From positions 8,721,438 to 8,785,437 of the forward strand of contig NC_065415.1 in assembly GCF_024362695.1 (NCBI RefSeq): a stretch of 64,000 nt of DNA, in the 5' to 3' direction. A program made the position numbers and the translations under genes. Of this stretch, positions 10,956 to 23,009 are shown piece by piece. Position 1 is the first letter of the stretch, and every line of letters begins with the position of its first letter. Below the pieces are notes generated by a model. The model was given only the letters and a program-made list of their open reading frames with translations. It had not been told where the DNA came from and made no database searches. Source of the stretch: Pectinophora gossypiella. Its lineage: Eukaryota > Arthropoda > Insecta > Lepidoptera > Gelechiidae.

Positions 10956-13025
10956 GGTTTTCAGTCTAGAGTGCATATTTCACCAAAAGGATCTGGTGCG
11001 TTATTTTCGTTCAAATTCGTGCGGTAAAATATATTCTGGTAAGTTTTTAATGACTCAGCCGTATTCTTAACAATGGAATCGGAAGACAATCGAAACGAAG
11101 GAAGGCGAACTAATACAATGAAAGAATTACTCTGATTTAACCTTAAAAGGCCAGGAGGTCTGTGCCCTTTTTCAGTAACACAATATTCTTTTTACTTTTA
11201 AATCCGTACAGAATGAAACCTCTACAATAGGTAAGTAGGTACTGGAGTCACGATTATACAGTATCTAACTTCGGCTGTATTAAGTATAAATCGGGTTGAC
11301 TGCCAAACAACCACAGCCAAATACAACTTGATCTGTATTTATATCTATATGTATCTTTATCTGTATGTTGTCAACCTTTCCTTGAAACACTTCTGGATAA
11401 AGGTAACATTTGATACCGACTCCACTCGTTTCATATATAGCGAGCAGCGCGACTATTCCCATTGGAGCGCGCGACCGCGACTCGTTTCCAATCAACAATG
11501 GAATGCGCCGTCTTTTTGGTCCGCACTCTGCGCCCGCGCAGCCGGGAAGATCAAGTTTTTACCGAGCCTCAGATCAGGTCCTGTTGACGTTAACTCAGTT
11601 GGAAACAAGTACCCTGTACCGCCTTAACAGTTACATCAAGATCGTTAGTACAGGGCCGCGGGAGTATCCACAAAGGACCAATGTAATCGAACTCCTACAA
11701 GCGACTCGTACATTACATATTAAACTTACAAGGGTTAGACCTCTTAGGTTGGCCAGACTGTAGACAATGCATCGCAGCTAGTTTTAGTATCCATCTTAAA
11801 ATAAGAAAGAAAAACTTAAAGATACTTGTAAGCTGCCGGCACAAAGTGCAACATCGCTTTATCGTCTTCTACAAATCTACAACATGAGAGCATAAGCTTA
11901 TTAAGGTTTTTCTTAATAGCTTTTTGTTTTACAGCCAGTTTAACCAATGGCTGATAAATTCTCTGACAGCCTATCTAGCAGATAAGTTCTGTGTTATCGG
12001 CAAATGGTGAAACTCTGGTACTGGTGGTGTGTCTTGTAACTATTCTGACAGTTTTCAATGCACTGGCCATAAGCTCTCCCAGCTGTATTAAGATTTAACG
12101 ATACCATAAAGTATGAGAGGGCAAATAATTGTTTGATTCTTACAACTTCCGTGAGTTCGCGAAGGCTTTTGAGTTCCCATGCCGCACCGAGTGACCTATT
12201 CAATTACAGGAAATCACATCGTTGTAAGACATCGACCTAGCACTTCAATTATTTACCTACTTGATGGAATACGACGACATCTACACGATTGATTGTATCC
12301 TAAATTTATATAGAGGCTTTATTACACTACCCGATCCATCGGGCCCGATGCGTCGGGATTAGGTCGTGTTAGCACGTCGGATTGGCAGGGCCTCGATTCT
12401 GCCATTACATATTGCCAAGTCTTTAAGATTGTTGTGTTTTTAGGTCACTTCAGAAATACAGACTGCAGTTTCTAGCAGTTAAAACATGTAAATCTATTTT
12501 TTTAAGTTGTTAAAGGTCAATTACTATATTTATGGAGGCGTGATCCTCAAAGAGGAACGTATATATACGTACGTACAAGTATTTATGTTATGAATTGCGA
12601 GGAGCTTCATAGCGATATATGAAACTTAATAATATCAGAAATATAGATACAAGTCCGCTCTACTATTCAATATATACACAAATAACGACTGAATGTAGAG
12701 GCTTATAAAAACCTGTATCAGGTTATCAGGTTTGCGAAATAAATGCTGGATTGCCGCCACTTTACAAGTTTCTACCAAGTAAGTGCTTATCATAATTTCC
12801 CAACTGGACGTTTAGAAAATGTCAACATTCCTGCTAGAGATTCGCTAACGCTAATAACGACAACTGAAAACGAGACAGATCAGATCAGCAGCTATGCATG
12901 CAGACAAAAACTCATGCTCATCAACACTAAAAGGGTTGGCCGCACCATGACTGTTTATCAGTAAACAAATAGCAAAATCTTTTGTGAAGTGGTTATCATC
13001 AGTCTAATCATGATCCCTAACGTTA
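10956..13025. other. No supported gene
   Basis: Short open frames at 11,328-11,763 and 12,743-12,964 lack domains, good start contexts or splice signals that would make them exons. A GC-rich run near 12,335-12,390 (catcgggcccgatgcgtcgg) contains a short palindrome. Nothing else was recognised. Confidence 0.5.
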
Positions 13026-13140
13026 TTCTGTTTTCACAGGATCCGCTTACCTAACCTGAAGTTTTGACAGGTCCAATTATTTACAGGAGCGACGGCCTGT
13101 CTGACCTTCCAACCCGCAAAGGGAAAACCAGCCCAATAAC
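13026..13140 (+). repeat. Dispersed repeat, family I
   Basis: Contains gatccgcttacctaacctga, tttgacaggtcc, tttacaggagcgacggcctg and ends accttccaacccgcaaaggg. A second, shorter copy occurs at 31,803-31,883, directly at the left border of the Sailor-like transposon. The class is not determined; the words resemble lepidopteran interspersed repeats. Confidence 0.55.
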
Positions 13141-13860
13141 CAACCCAGTCTAAAATATATCATATCAAATTGTGAGATATGATCATGAGATGATATAATT
13201 ATAAGATTTTCTTTTTGTTATAAAAAATATTTAGCTTGTTCGTTTCTTTGCTTTTAAATTATCACGGAAACTATTAGTATAATAAATTATGAAAAGTCTT
13301 TTACTGATAGGAAATCGCTACTAAGCCACTTGACATAAACTGTTCCGTTGAGTTCCTTAAGGAGTCGCAATATTAGTAAATCAACTCGTACTTGAGCGAA
13401 GCGAGGACGGGTCAAAGTCAACAATAAATAAACATAAGAATTTTCAATTATCCCAACCGACACTATCGCCTTGGATGACCATAAACGTTTAAATACCTAC
13501 GCAGTTGGAGTCCCCAGTACCTGCATTAGAATACAGTGAGTCAGAGACCGTTTGATCCTCGCCCACGTCCCATGCACCGCGCACCAGCTAAGTCACCTTA
13601 ATGACCAATTTGAGAGCCCCAATTCCTTCTTATATGGTCATGCCTTCGAAATTGATGAAATTATACGGAACTTGAGGCAGTTGTAAAGGGATAATGAAGT
13701 AAGTAGTAATGTGTGAATATTTCGAAACAATCCCAAGTTTTATAACTACTAAACACAACGCAGGTCGTAACTTCTGCCTAGCTCGATATAGATTACAGTA
13801 AGCATGTACTCTATATAACTTTATATAACTATTAAGTCCCTACATATAACATCACATAAG

Positions 13861-14190
13861 CTTCTTCTTCTATCGTGTGGGTTGTGAGGTGGATTACCAA
13901 CCGCATCAACCCTGGTGTCAGGGTTATTATTGAGCCGCCATAGGCCCCTGACATGACTCATGTGACGACTACGTACTTACTAACCGTAAGTAGTAACCGG
14001 GACCAACGGCTTAACGTGCCTTCCGAAGCACGGATCATCTTACTTTTTGGACAATCAGGTGATCAGCCTGTAATGTCCTAACCAAACTAGGGATCACAAA
14101 GTGATTTTTGTGATTTGTCCCCACCGGGATTCGAACCCGGGACCTCCGGCTCGTGAGCACAACGCTCAACCACTGGACCACGGAGGCCGT
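13861..14190 (-). repeat. SINE family A, full length, with target duplication
   Basis: On the minus strand the head is at 14,120-14,190 (cggcctccg at the very end) and the tail is at 13,861 (cttcttcttctatcgtgtgg as seen on the plus strand). The flanks carry a 9- to 10-bp direct repeat, tcacataag, at 13,852-13,860 and 14,191-14,199. That is the signature of target-primed reverse transcription and defines both ends. Confidence 0.92.
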
Positions 14191-14221
14191 TCACATAAGC
14201 TAACGACCATATTGTAGTTAG

Positions 14222-14335
14222 AGATACATCCATCGCAAGATGAACTAAATACCCACGCCTCACCGAGCTTTCTGTTAGACCATCGCGATAGGTGGTGAGC
14301 CGTATCGCCGTCTGCAGTGGTCGAACCAACTGTGT
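14222..14335 (-). repeat. SINE family B, 5'-truncated copy
   Basis: It contains the body and tail found at 2579-2860: gatacatccatcgcaagatg, taccc acgcctcaccgagc, ggtggtgagccgtatcgcc. It lacks the tRNA-like head. It shows the uninterrupted junction (aactaaa TA cccacg) into which MITE A is inserted at 2635. Confidence 0.7.
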
Positions 14336-14870
14336 TAGTGAAAACTTTATATATAGCCTTTTATGGCTTGTATACCTACAAAGGCTTGCAAAGGTTTGTT
14401 TGTAGGCTTGTAGCCTTTTTATATACCTACAATAGCAAAGGTATAATGAAGTAATAATAAGCGGGGATTTGGAAAAGTTCCCGACGTTCTGCGCAAGAGA
14501 TAGTTACGGGGCTTCGGCAGCCATTACGCTGTCAGATCGCGAGATTGCAGACCTGCCAATTGAAGTTTCCACCACACGCCAACAGTAAAATGGTTCCCAG
14601 ATATTTTCCGAGCAAAGTACAAAGTATTTGATGGTGTTCCGATCAACATTGCAAAATATAACAAGTATCTTTATTAGTATTGGAAAATAAGGCTCATTAA
14701 TTGAAAATTAAAACCGAGCCGTTTTGTGGTTAGATGTCGGACGGGAAACCATTTCCATCTCTTCGGTAATTCGGATGGTAATTAATAAGAGTAGAACTTC
14801 TAGGAATTGTTACAATATCGGTATCTATTTGTAAAATAAAGTAGGTAGTAATGTCTAAGTCTAAAGGTCT

Positions 14871-15345
14871 ATTGGCCCCGATTCCTACAGACACCTCCTA
14901 ATTTTATTTGAAGTTATACCCGGCATTGTCTTATTCGCCGAAAAGGAAAGACAAATGAAAGTATAATTCGGACAAGTAAAATAGGCATCTCGCTCATATG
15001 CAATCCGTTCGACATGTGCTGTCAACTTAATTCTGTCGGGTAATTGGCCAATATAAAATTTCGGAAAAGTATTTTATATTTCTGCCTAAAATTGACGCAT
15101 GTTCCATAAATTCTATGTCTGTCGATTACCCGTCCCTGTCACCCCTGTGTCCCTGTGTGTGTGTCATGTCAGGAGCCTTTGGCGGCTCAATAGTAACCTT
15201 GATACCAGGGTTGATGAGGTTGGTACTCCACCTCATAACCCACACGATAGGAGAGAGACCCGTCCCTTTCCTTTTCGGCGAATGAGAAACTGACAGGTAT
15301 AACTTAAACTAAACTTGGTGTGTACCGGGATCAGCATCAGTGCCT
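14871..15345. mobile_element. MITE family F with inverted ends, carrying a SINE insert
   Basis: The left arm at 14,871-14,960 (ttggccccgattcctacag, gaagttatacccggc, attcgccgaaaaggaaag) is matched in reverse by the right arm at about 15,260-15,345 (ctttccttttcggcgaat, ggtataacttaaa). A single related arm is at 45,779-45,860. A 5'-truncated SINE A lies inside it at 15,165-15,257. No ORF of its own is present, so it is probably non-autonomous. Confidence 0.7.
15165..15257 (+). repeat. SINE family A tail inserted in MITE F
   Basis: Only the 3' part is present: catgtcaggagcctttggcg through cacacgataggagagag. The direct repeat acccgtccct occurs at 15,128-15,137 and again at 15,258-15,267. The inserted segment is therefore the SINE tail plus about 27 nt of gt-rich filler 5' to it. 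Confidence 0.75.
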
Positions 15346-15699
15346 ACTTTATTAAAATAATTACTAACAAACAACTAGGTATCTGGTTAGTAATTATTTT
15401 TAAGGAAAGTTTCACGTATTTTTATTAAAATGTATTAGTGTTTTATGTAATGAAAGAACGTTCGATAATAAACACGTTTTGTTTAAGTAAGTCTTTATCT
15501 CAAACGTGATAGTATTTTCGAAACATCGTAATTTTAATGGCCAATATTGTCTTACACAAGTCCTTCTTGTTTTCATTAACCAGTTATAAGAGTTTATATA
15601 TTTATCGGGTATAAAATAATAAATATTAATAACATTTTTTTATAATTTGACATACAAAACACCCTTAGTTGCACACCTTTAGTTTTAAGTAAACATATA

Positions 15700-15762
15700 C
15701 TATTTTTGTATTTCTCTTATTTTGTGCAATAAAGTTATTATATTATTATTATTATTAAAAGA
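15700..15762 (+). repeat. Retrotransposon 3' tail with (ATT)n
   Basis: The sequence tattttgtgcaataaagtta followed by (tta)n ending at about 15,760 is typical of a LINE 3' terminus in Lepidoptera. Similar gtgcaataaag tails occur at 55,865 (plus) and 52,930 (minus). No coding part is left. Confidence 0.5.
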
Positions 15763-16480
15763 CATCAACGAGAGCGTTGTTTTGGATAGGTACGTAAAGT
15801 TTTAATGAAAGAAAAGTCAGAAAAATCTCAGTAATTGACACAACTAACACAAGAAAAGTAAACGCTACGAGTGGGAATAGTCGTACTGTTTTTGAAATTT
15901 TAGGGATGAAAGTTCTTATCACAAATAAAATAACGACCATTTTGTTAAAATCGACAGAGGGATGACTCTATCATATACTTACTATAATAATTATAATACT
16001 TATTTAAGTATATAAAACATGAGCTTATAAGCCTGAAGAGAATGGCGATTTTAATTTTAAAGTCAAATTTTAAAACAAAATATAATGGCGTGACATTTAC
16101 TAACTCCCAAAGAATTCCAACTTTTCCAATATTGACTAATTGCCTACTACAAACATGAGTTTAAATCCATTGAACGGTTTCTTAGAACGAGTGACAGTTC
16201 AAACATTAGCGAGCCCCGCCCAGAAGGTACTTCCTGTCACACCCCGGTTATCAGCTTATCAGCAGCTGGTATGTGGTACCGGTGGTCGCCAGTCGATGAC
16301 CCACTTATTACCTCGATTATGACAAAATTCTCAACTGTAGCTACTTATGTATAGTTATGTAATGTGAGTTAGTTGAGTAATTCTGGTTGCGTCTTTGTAG
16401 ATATTTATAAATTTTATTTTCTTGCTAATGAAGCGATACTAAAAGAATTGATGAAAATGTGGTGTAAATGATATAAATTA
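15763..16480. other. No supported gene
   Basis: AT-rich DNA. The open frames (for example 16,140-16,322) show no domain. Nothing else was recognised. Confidence 0.5.
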
Positions 16481-16486
16481 TAATTA

Positions 16487-16760
16487 TTGGGTCCTTGGGG
16501 TCCAGAAGCAAAAATATTTGTTAAGGATCTCTCAATGCGTCTTATTGGGGCTTCGGGAGATGCTAGGGCTGGTAGTTATTTCTGTCAGAGGATTAGCCTG
16601 GCGATTCAGAGGGGTAATGCTGCCAGCCTGTTGGGCACCTTGCCTCGATGTGACGCATTGGAGGAGGTGTTTTATTTATAAGATGTGTTTGTTTTGTTTT
16701 AAATTGTACAACATTAATAATTATTTAAAACATTAACAGAAATAAAATTATTGGAAATGT
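16487..16760 (+). pseudogene. Non-LTR retrotransposon, 3' end with ORF2 C terminus
   Basis: The frame 16,487-16,681 encodes a 64-residue fragment with GPWGPEAKIFVKDLSMRLI at its start and QRISLAIQRGNAASLLGT near its end, then stops. The second motif and the Gly-Asp-rich spacer are familiar from the C-terminal end of insect non-LTR retrotransposon polyproteins, downstream of the reverse transcriptase. The upstream sequence is not coding, so the copy is 5'-truncated, which is usual for LINEs. An AT-rich 3' UTR with aataaa at about 16,742 follows. Its clade (Jockey, R1 or CR1-like) cannot be settled from this piece. Confidence 0.7.
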
Positions 16761-19700
16761 TTCTAAACTGTAACAATATTTGCATGCAATCTATTAATAT
16801 ACCCTTTTCAAAAGCAAATAAAGAGTATTACTATTTCTGATGATTAGTTCTTCTGGGCTTAAAGTACCTGATTAATTCCGTATCTGTCAAATCATTGGAC
16901 TTTTTTTGATAAGTACGTTAACCGTATTAGTTGAGTTAGTTATATCCAATAGTTTCATCATAAGTTTAATACGCTCAACATCAAACAAAAGTAAACATTC
17001 AGTAACGGACAGCCTCCTTTCCAATCTAACTCATGCCAAAAAACTCGCCAATAACTTCAAAGCGATCGTTAACCCACAAACGAGCGCTACTATAAAGTTT
17101 AACTGTTCTTCCTACAATTATCACTCACCATCAACTAGGTCTATGCATTGAGTCATATGTGAAATTTCTATGAAGTCAATATCCTCTTCATTTGAAAGTT
17201 TCAAGTTGTTTTATGAGGACAAAGCGGTCTTGAGGTTCGATATAGCTTTGATTTCTTCATGAGATAAACTTAATCGTCGTAATAGGTTTCAAAGTCTAAA
17301 ACTTATTCTTCACTTCAAAATAAGTATTTAGGGTATGTAGGCATATGATATGGGGGATTACTTGAAAGTGGTCTGCAAAGGGAATATAATCACTACGTTT
17401 AGTGGTGGAGTCCTAAAAAACAAGGGTAAGTAAAGTAAGTTTGTTTGTTTGTTTGTTTGTATACTCTTCATTGCTTTAGAATACAAAGAAAATTTACATA
17501 TAATTTATCGTTAGATAAAGCATAGGCGAGCTTATCCCTAAGTAACGTAAAAATTATTTATTTAAGTACCAAATAAAGTAAAATTAACACAAGTTAATAG
17601 CGAGCTCTGCACTAGGGTTTCCCCTGTATCGCAGTAGCCCTATGGTATAACAATTTTTGCGTAAAGATTAAAAATACGAAGTCCGGTGGAGACTCAGGTA
17701 TATACATTGAATTAAAAATAATAGGAACATAATGATACATTTTAAATTTAAAGAGATCAGGGTGGTGGGTGTATTATACTTAACACCTGTGCCTAACTCT
17801 TCGGAGATACGGCGTGATGCTGTGTTACGGTATGTTTAGTGGTCTCTCGAATAGTTTAGAGCAAGTACCTAATATCCAAGTTCGCCTAAAAATCCGCCTC
17901 ACAAATGGATTTATTATAAAGATAACGATCACAATCCAGAAAAAACTAACATAATAGGTACCTATACTAGACACCGTCGAACGAAGCTATGTGGACCCCA
18001 CGCGGAGAGAATCAATCAATGCATGTGGTACGTGCCGAGTTTTTGTTCTTCTCATGTGCGACAACTCGACCAGATGATCACTACTTACTATGTTTCTTAG
18101 AGAAATTACGTACAAATTCCATCTTATCGATACGACTCTCGCGCACATTCTGAGAGAAGTCGTTGTGTTTGACAAAGATAGGTAGGTTGGTTCTTGTGAA
18201 TTTTCAGGCCTCATTCGTGGGATCTCAGTTTTGAATAAAACCTCTGCCACTGTGTTGAAAAATATCGAGGCGTTTTCGTTTGTTTTATGATCGGTATCAT
18301 AAATTTCTTAAGGTACGTATCTTAAAGCTGTTTTAATTAAAACTAATGTTCTTATCAGTATAAATAAATAAATAAAGAGCGTATTCTCTAACAAGTCTAC
18401 AACAGTGTTACAGACAATAGGAAACCTAAGTATCGCTTTCCAGTAGATGTTTATCGGTCGTAAATTTTATACGCAGATGGTAGTTGGAACTGGCCTATAT
18501 TTCCGCCCACAGAACGAAGCACCGTTTCGGGAGAAGCATGTTCAAGCTCACAAGTTATTTTGGTCGCGTGACTGAGTTGGTCTGACGGGGAGCCATGAGA
18601 TCACCACTTCTCATTATTGGCCAAATGGAGATTTTCTTTTGGTTACGAAAAAAAAATGTTGACTTTATAAATGGTGACCGAAACTTCGAGGTCGTTGGCT
18701 GCCGCTGCCTTTCGTGGATATTGTCATAAACTTGGTACTTGTAGTTTTTCAATTATTGCATTCTTCATTTTGGTATTGTGGTCAGCTAAACAAAGCCAAC
18801 GACGGGATAAAGGTACCGTTTACATCATCGTGACAATTCTACGTCGTTGTATATCATGTGCGTGTTACGTTCGCTTCACAATTGACGTTTTTGTGCGTAG
18901 ATCGTTGGAATTTTATAATCCGTCAATGGATGGAATGTTTTTAAGCTCCAGAACGTCGAGGAATGTGTTTTTTCCGTGATCATTGAACCCCAAAATAATT
19001 CGTGATAACATTAAAAGGATGCTGATTTATAATACAACATCTGGGGATACATGTTCGAACACGCTCGACACACGTTGCGCAATTAAAAGGGGGCCCAGGG
19101 CCACATACTTGATATTATTTAGATTTTTCGCTAGCTATTATTCGCCTCCCTAATACAGGGCCCGTACCGAATTACGTATTAATTTATACAATCCAGTTTC
19201 CATTCATAGTGTAATTCAATGTTTTTGTAAGAAGCTCTTTTTAGAGCAAGAACTGGGTCGCAGATGTGTGCTGAATTGAGAAATTTAAATAATAACACGC
19301 GCGTACTCCGGTTTAAGAACTCTTGAAATCTCTTCAAGCGTATCAACTTATTTCTTATGGATTTTGAATAATAAATATTTAAAATGAAACTCGTTTCCCA
19401 ACGCAATATTTATTACCTAGGTACATTTGAATTAAGTGGTATTTTCTCATTCTTATAAGAACGGAATAAGACTGGGCGCGGGTATCCAGGTAGGTAACTG
19501 TGAGGAAACTATTTAATAAGAAACAGACATTGGCGCGCGCGTGCGCACGAATTAACGATTGTCATTGTCTTAGGCAGGTACCACATACCTCTGGTGACTG
19601 TACAGGTGTCTAGCATAAAATATTAATTAGTTCTCTGTTTACTACTACACGATGCCACATACATTATACAAGCAGTGTTTAAGAAACCTAAGTAATAATC

Positions 19701-22669
19701 AAACATTACAAAGTCAATTTTAGCTTGGCCTCTCACAACTGATATACAATTTAAGAGAGATGGAACAAATTCAAACTCAATTACGTTACATTCTGATCGA
19801 GTCAACTTATACTTAAACTAAATTCCAAGACAAGTGTGGGTACAGCTATAAATTGCTGAGTATAAACTGATTGGTCGTTACAAGCGTGTGTGGCGAATCG
19901 TGACGCGGACAAAAACCGTTTTCTTGATGCAAACCAAAATTGATAGGAAAGGAAATGTCTAGCGGCGCTAGCTAGATGGAACGAAATGAACAGATACACT
20001 ACCCAGAGGCTTGGTGCCTCTACACGTCATCTAGTTACCAGATATATGGACAAATTATATTTTCTGTTGAATTTTTAAGCATCAAATGAATATATTGAAG
20101 TTGATAAACTGATATAAGTACTTATTTAATTTTATTCACTACTCTATGCCACTTCTATTCGCGCTCCTTCATAAACTTCAATAGGCTTTTTACTTAACAA
20201 CAAGGTCGTTATAAGCCTACTCAGGTTTTTCATATAAAACCACTGCATATTACTGCAGTGGTATGCAAAGAAAAAGTTATGGTGGGCGCACTGATGGTCC
20301 CATTCCTCGCAGTAACGGGACCGACCGCCGCACTGCGAACCATCTACATACAGCACAATCCCAACAGCGAGACACTTGTAAGACCAAGATAAATACATAG
20401 TTTGATATTATAGCGAAATAGCTGCTTTTAACTAGCTCAGCTGTGCTCCAGCACCGCAAAATGGCAAAACGTGCTGCTACATTCAAGGGTGATTCGAGCG
20501 ATCGACTTAAGCAAGAAAGTTGTTTTATTCAGAGCATAAGTTCTGCAGACAAACGTCTACGAGTCTGTTAAAGTGGTAAGTATGTTCTTGATGTATTCAG
20601 CAAAATCGTTCAGCCGTTAACTGTAGCTCAGAGGAATGGCGGGGCGTGCTCTCATAATATGAAAAGTGAACTCTAGGGTGAACTCGGTCGCTCATATTAT
20701 TGGGTAAGAAACGAGTTCTATTCAGTCCGAAAGGATTTTAGAGATAAAAGCAAGATCGATGTGTATTTAAGTCCCCCCGTGAAGTTACCCTTAGTTATTC
20801 TTTTGGACGTTAAAACTGGACGTAAACGAAGGCAAAGACAGGTTTATTACAAGGAAAATACGTTCACATTGAAATTCAGCTGACACATTACGGTGACCCC
20901 GAGGTAAAGACTGTCGATATGAAATCACGCACCACAAAATCTCACTGAAACAGGTAACCAAAAGGAAATTTTGGATTAACTGACCTAATTAACAAAAAAA
21001 ATATGACTTCATACCGTCAATTCCCGGTAATTGCTGTGTGAGTATAAAACCCGCAATGGATTATTTTTCCACGTTCCTTTATCCTCATTCCATCTGTTAC
21101 CTGTTGAAACACACTGCTCACAATCATAGACTACTTAGTACTTTGATGCCACTTTGTATGACTTGAACGTTCCCTTGCCATACTTAGAGTTGCGATGATT
21201 CAGTACTACTTTTTACGGCTATCAAGTTCGTCTTTAATGTAATGAAATAAATCTGAGCAACATTTTCTGGATCTTGTCGGGAGTCCCGAGACCAAGTTGG
21301 AGGAGAATGCGGTCAAAAAACCAGCCTTCCCATAGTGGTGGTGTGCGAAACGGTCGAGTGGTGCATTCACATGCGCCGGCGCAGCGAAGCCAGCGATGGC
21401 GACAGATGCCGTTTATGGCGAGGACGATCGCGGTGGAATGCCGACCGCACTTTGGAGTATCATCCCATGTCACAAGCGAACGCAGATAAATACTTGCCTT
21501 GGAAGTACTCTGTATCCTTGATAGTTTTTTTTAAGACAAAAAGACTTCTGCATCAGGACAGCAACATTTAGGTACCTACATTACTTGCTTTAAATTCCAT
21601 TGACATAGTAATTTCTGTGATCAGAAGACAGGCCACTACGATCTGGTTAAACTTGTGAACTTAAACTGGTGGTGCGGGCTTGTTGGAGCTGGTGGTGGTA
21701 AACTTGTGAAATAGTTTCATTATCCTCCTAAAACGTAAATGCCTGAATGAATCATCACATATGGATTATACGTCTAAAACAGGAAGGAAGATCATTCGCT
21801 ATTACTTATTTTTGTTTTTGGCTTTGTTTTCCATGAAATTTCTCTATCTGCCTTTGTTGAGTTACTTTATAAGGAAATGTATAGAATTTAATATCTCCTC
21901 TCAAGACAGACTGCTTTTATGAAAATATTCATCTCGTAAACTCTTAAAATGTAACTTTATAAAACAAAACGGAGTAAACTATTTCATCACAGAAAATTAT
22001 ACAGAATCAAGAATTGATGATGATGATGCTTGACAGTCGATTTCGACTGCAGCGACAGCAGCTGGTGGACTTATCATTGTCATTCAAGAGCTTCGAAAAT
22101 CTGCTCTCTGGTGTGCTCTGTGATGGCTCGTATAGCCAATTTTATGCAAAAGCGTACGCCTACATTTTGGGTACGTCAGCACACCGCCAACGTAATTATA
22201 GGTGATTGCTGCAGGTGGTCGGGCTTACAAATCATCACGTTTTCTGTTACCATCTAAGTACGTAACATAATAATACGCTTTTGGACTTACGCCTGGTCTC
22301 AAGACTTGCACCAGCCAACATTATGACTCGGCAACAACGCATCTCTGCCAACTGGCGGGCCAACATGAACGACACTCAAATCTAATTGAGCAGCCATCTT
22401 CTATAAATAGGAATGCATGTTCCCACATAATTCTCAAGCTGAGGAATGCCATGTCTATTACCTGCGTATGTCATAATCATAATCTCTGGCAGCTGATAAG
22501 TCGCTTCGCTATCCAAAAGGACCTTAACGTACCTAGGTCATAGGTTTAAGAAGAACCAAACAGATCACAACGCAGTATTGAAACTCTTTACTAATCTTTG
22601 ACAGAAACCGAGTATTTCGTGTTGATTTCGTGCCATTTTGTGAATCATGCCAGTTCGGTCACAAGTCAA
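16761..22669. other. Long stretch without a supported gene
   Basis: A (gttt)n microsatellite lies at 17,440-17,460. Short open frames on both strands (17,987-18,250; 18,671-18,979; 19,802-19,999; 21,234-21,571) have no recognisable motifs. At 20,144-20,398 the minus strand offers a Cys-rich frame after a possible ttggtcttacaag acceptor, noted separately. No SINE or MITE of the families defined here was found. Confidence 0.5.
20144..20381 (-). CDS. Weak candidate terminal exon, Cys-rich
   Basis: After a possible acceptor (tttatcttggtcttacaag, ending near 20,370-20,382) the minus-strand frame runs about 78 codons to a stop at 20,144. It has six cysteines, spaced roughly as in GSQCGGRSRYCEEWDHQCAH. 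A second frame is open over the first part. A 9-bp hairpin (accactgca/tgcagtggt, 20,239-20,262) lies inside it. The family is not recognised; it may be chance. Confidence 0.15.
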
Positions 22670-23009
22670 CGGCCTCCGTAGTCCAGTGGTTGAGCGTTGG
22701 GCTCATGATCCGGAGGTACTGAGTTTGAACCCCGTTTTCCGGGTCATATTACAAAAATCAAAGTGATCCCTATTTTGGTCAGGAAATTACAGGCTAATCA
22801 CCTAATTCATTACACTTTCGTCCGAAAGTATCCCTTGCTTCGGAAGACACGTCAAATAGTTGGTCTCGGTTACTACTTATCTATTGATATAAGTTCCTAG
22901 CCGTTCCATGAGCTATTTCCAGGGTCCTTGGAAGCTCAATAATATTCCTGACTCCAGAATTGCTAAGATTGGTCATCCACCTCACAACCCACACGATGGA
23001 AGAAGATGA
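22670..23009 (+). repeat. SINE family A, diverged full-length copy
   Basis: The head cggcctccgtagtccagtgg begins at 22,670, and the B-box region (gaggtactgagtttgaacc) is mutated. Central domain and tail (acacgatggaagaagatg) follow in the usual order. Divergence is clearly higher than in the 13,861 and 52,052 copies, so this insertion is older. No target duplication is recognisable. Confidence 0.8.

Noticed and set aside
17440..17460. (gttt)n run as part of a mobile element tail
   Set aside because: No element body could be recognised next to it; left as a plain microsatellite.
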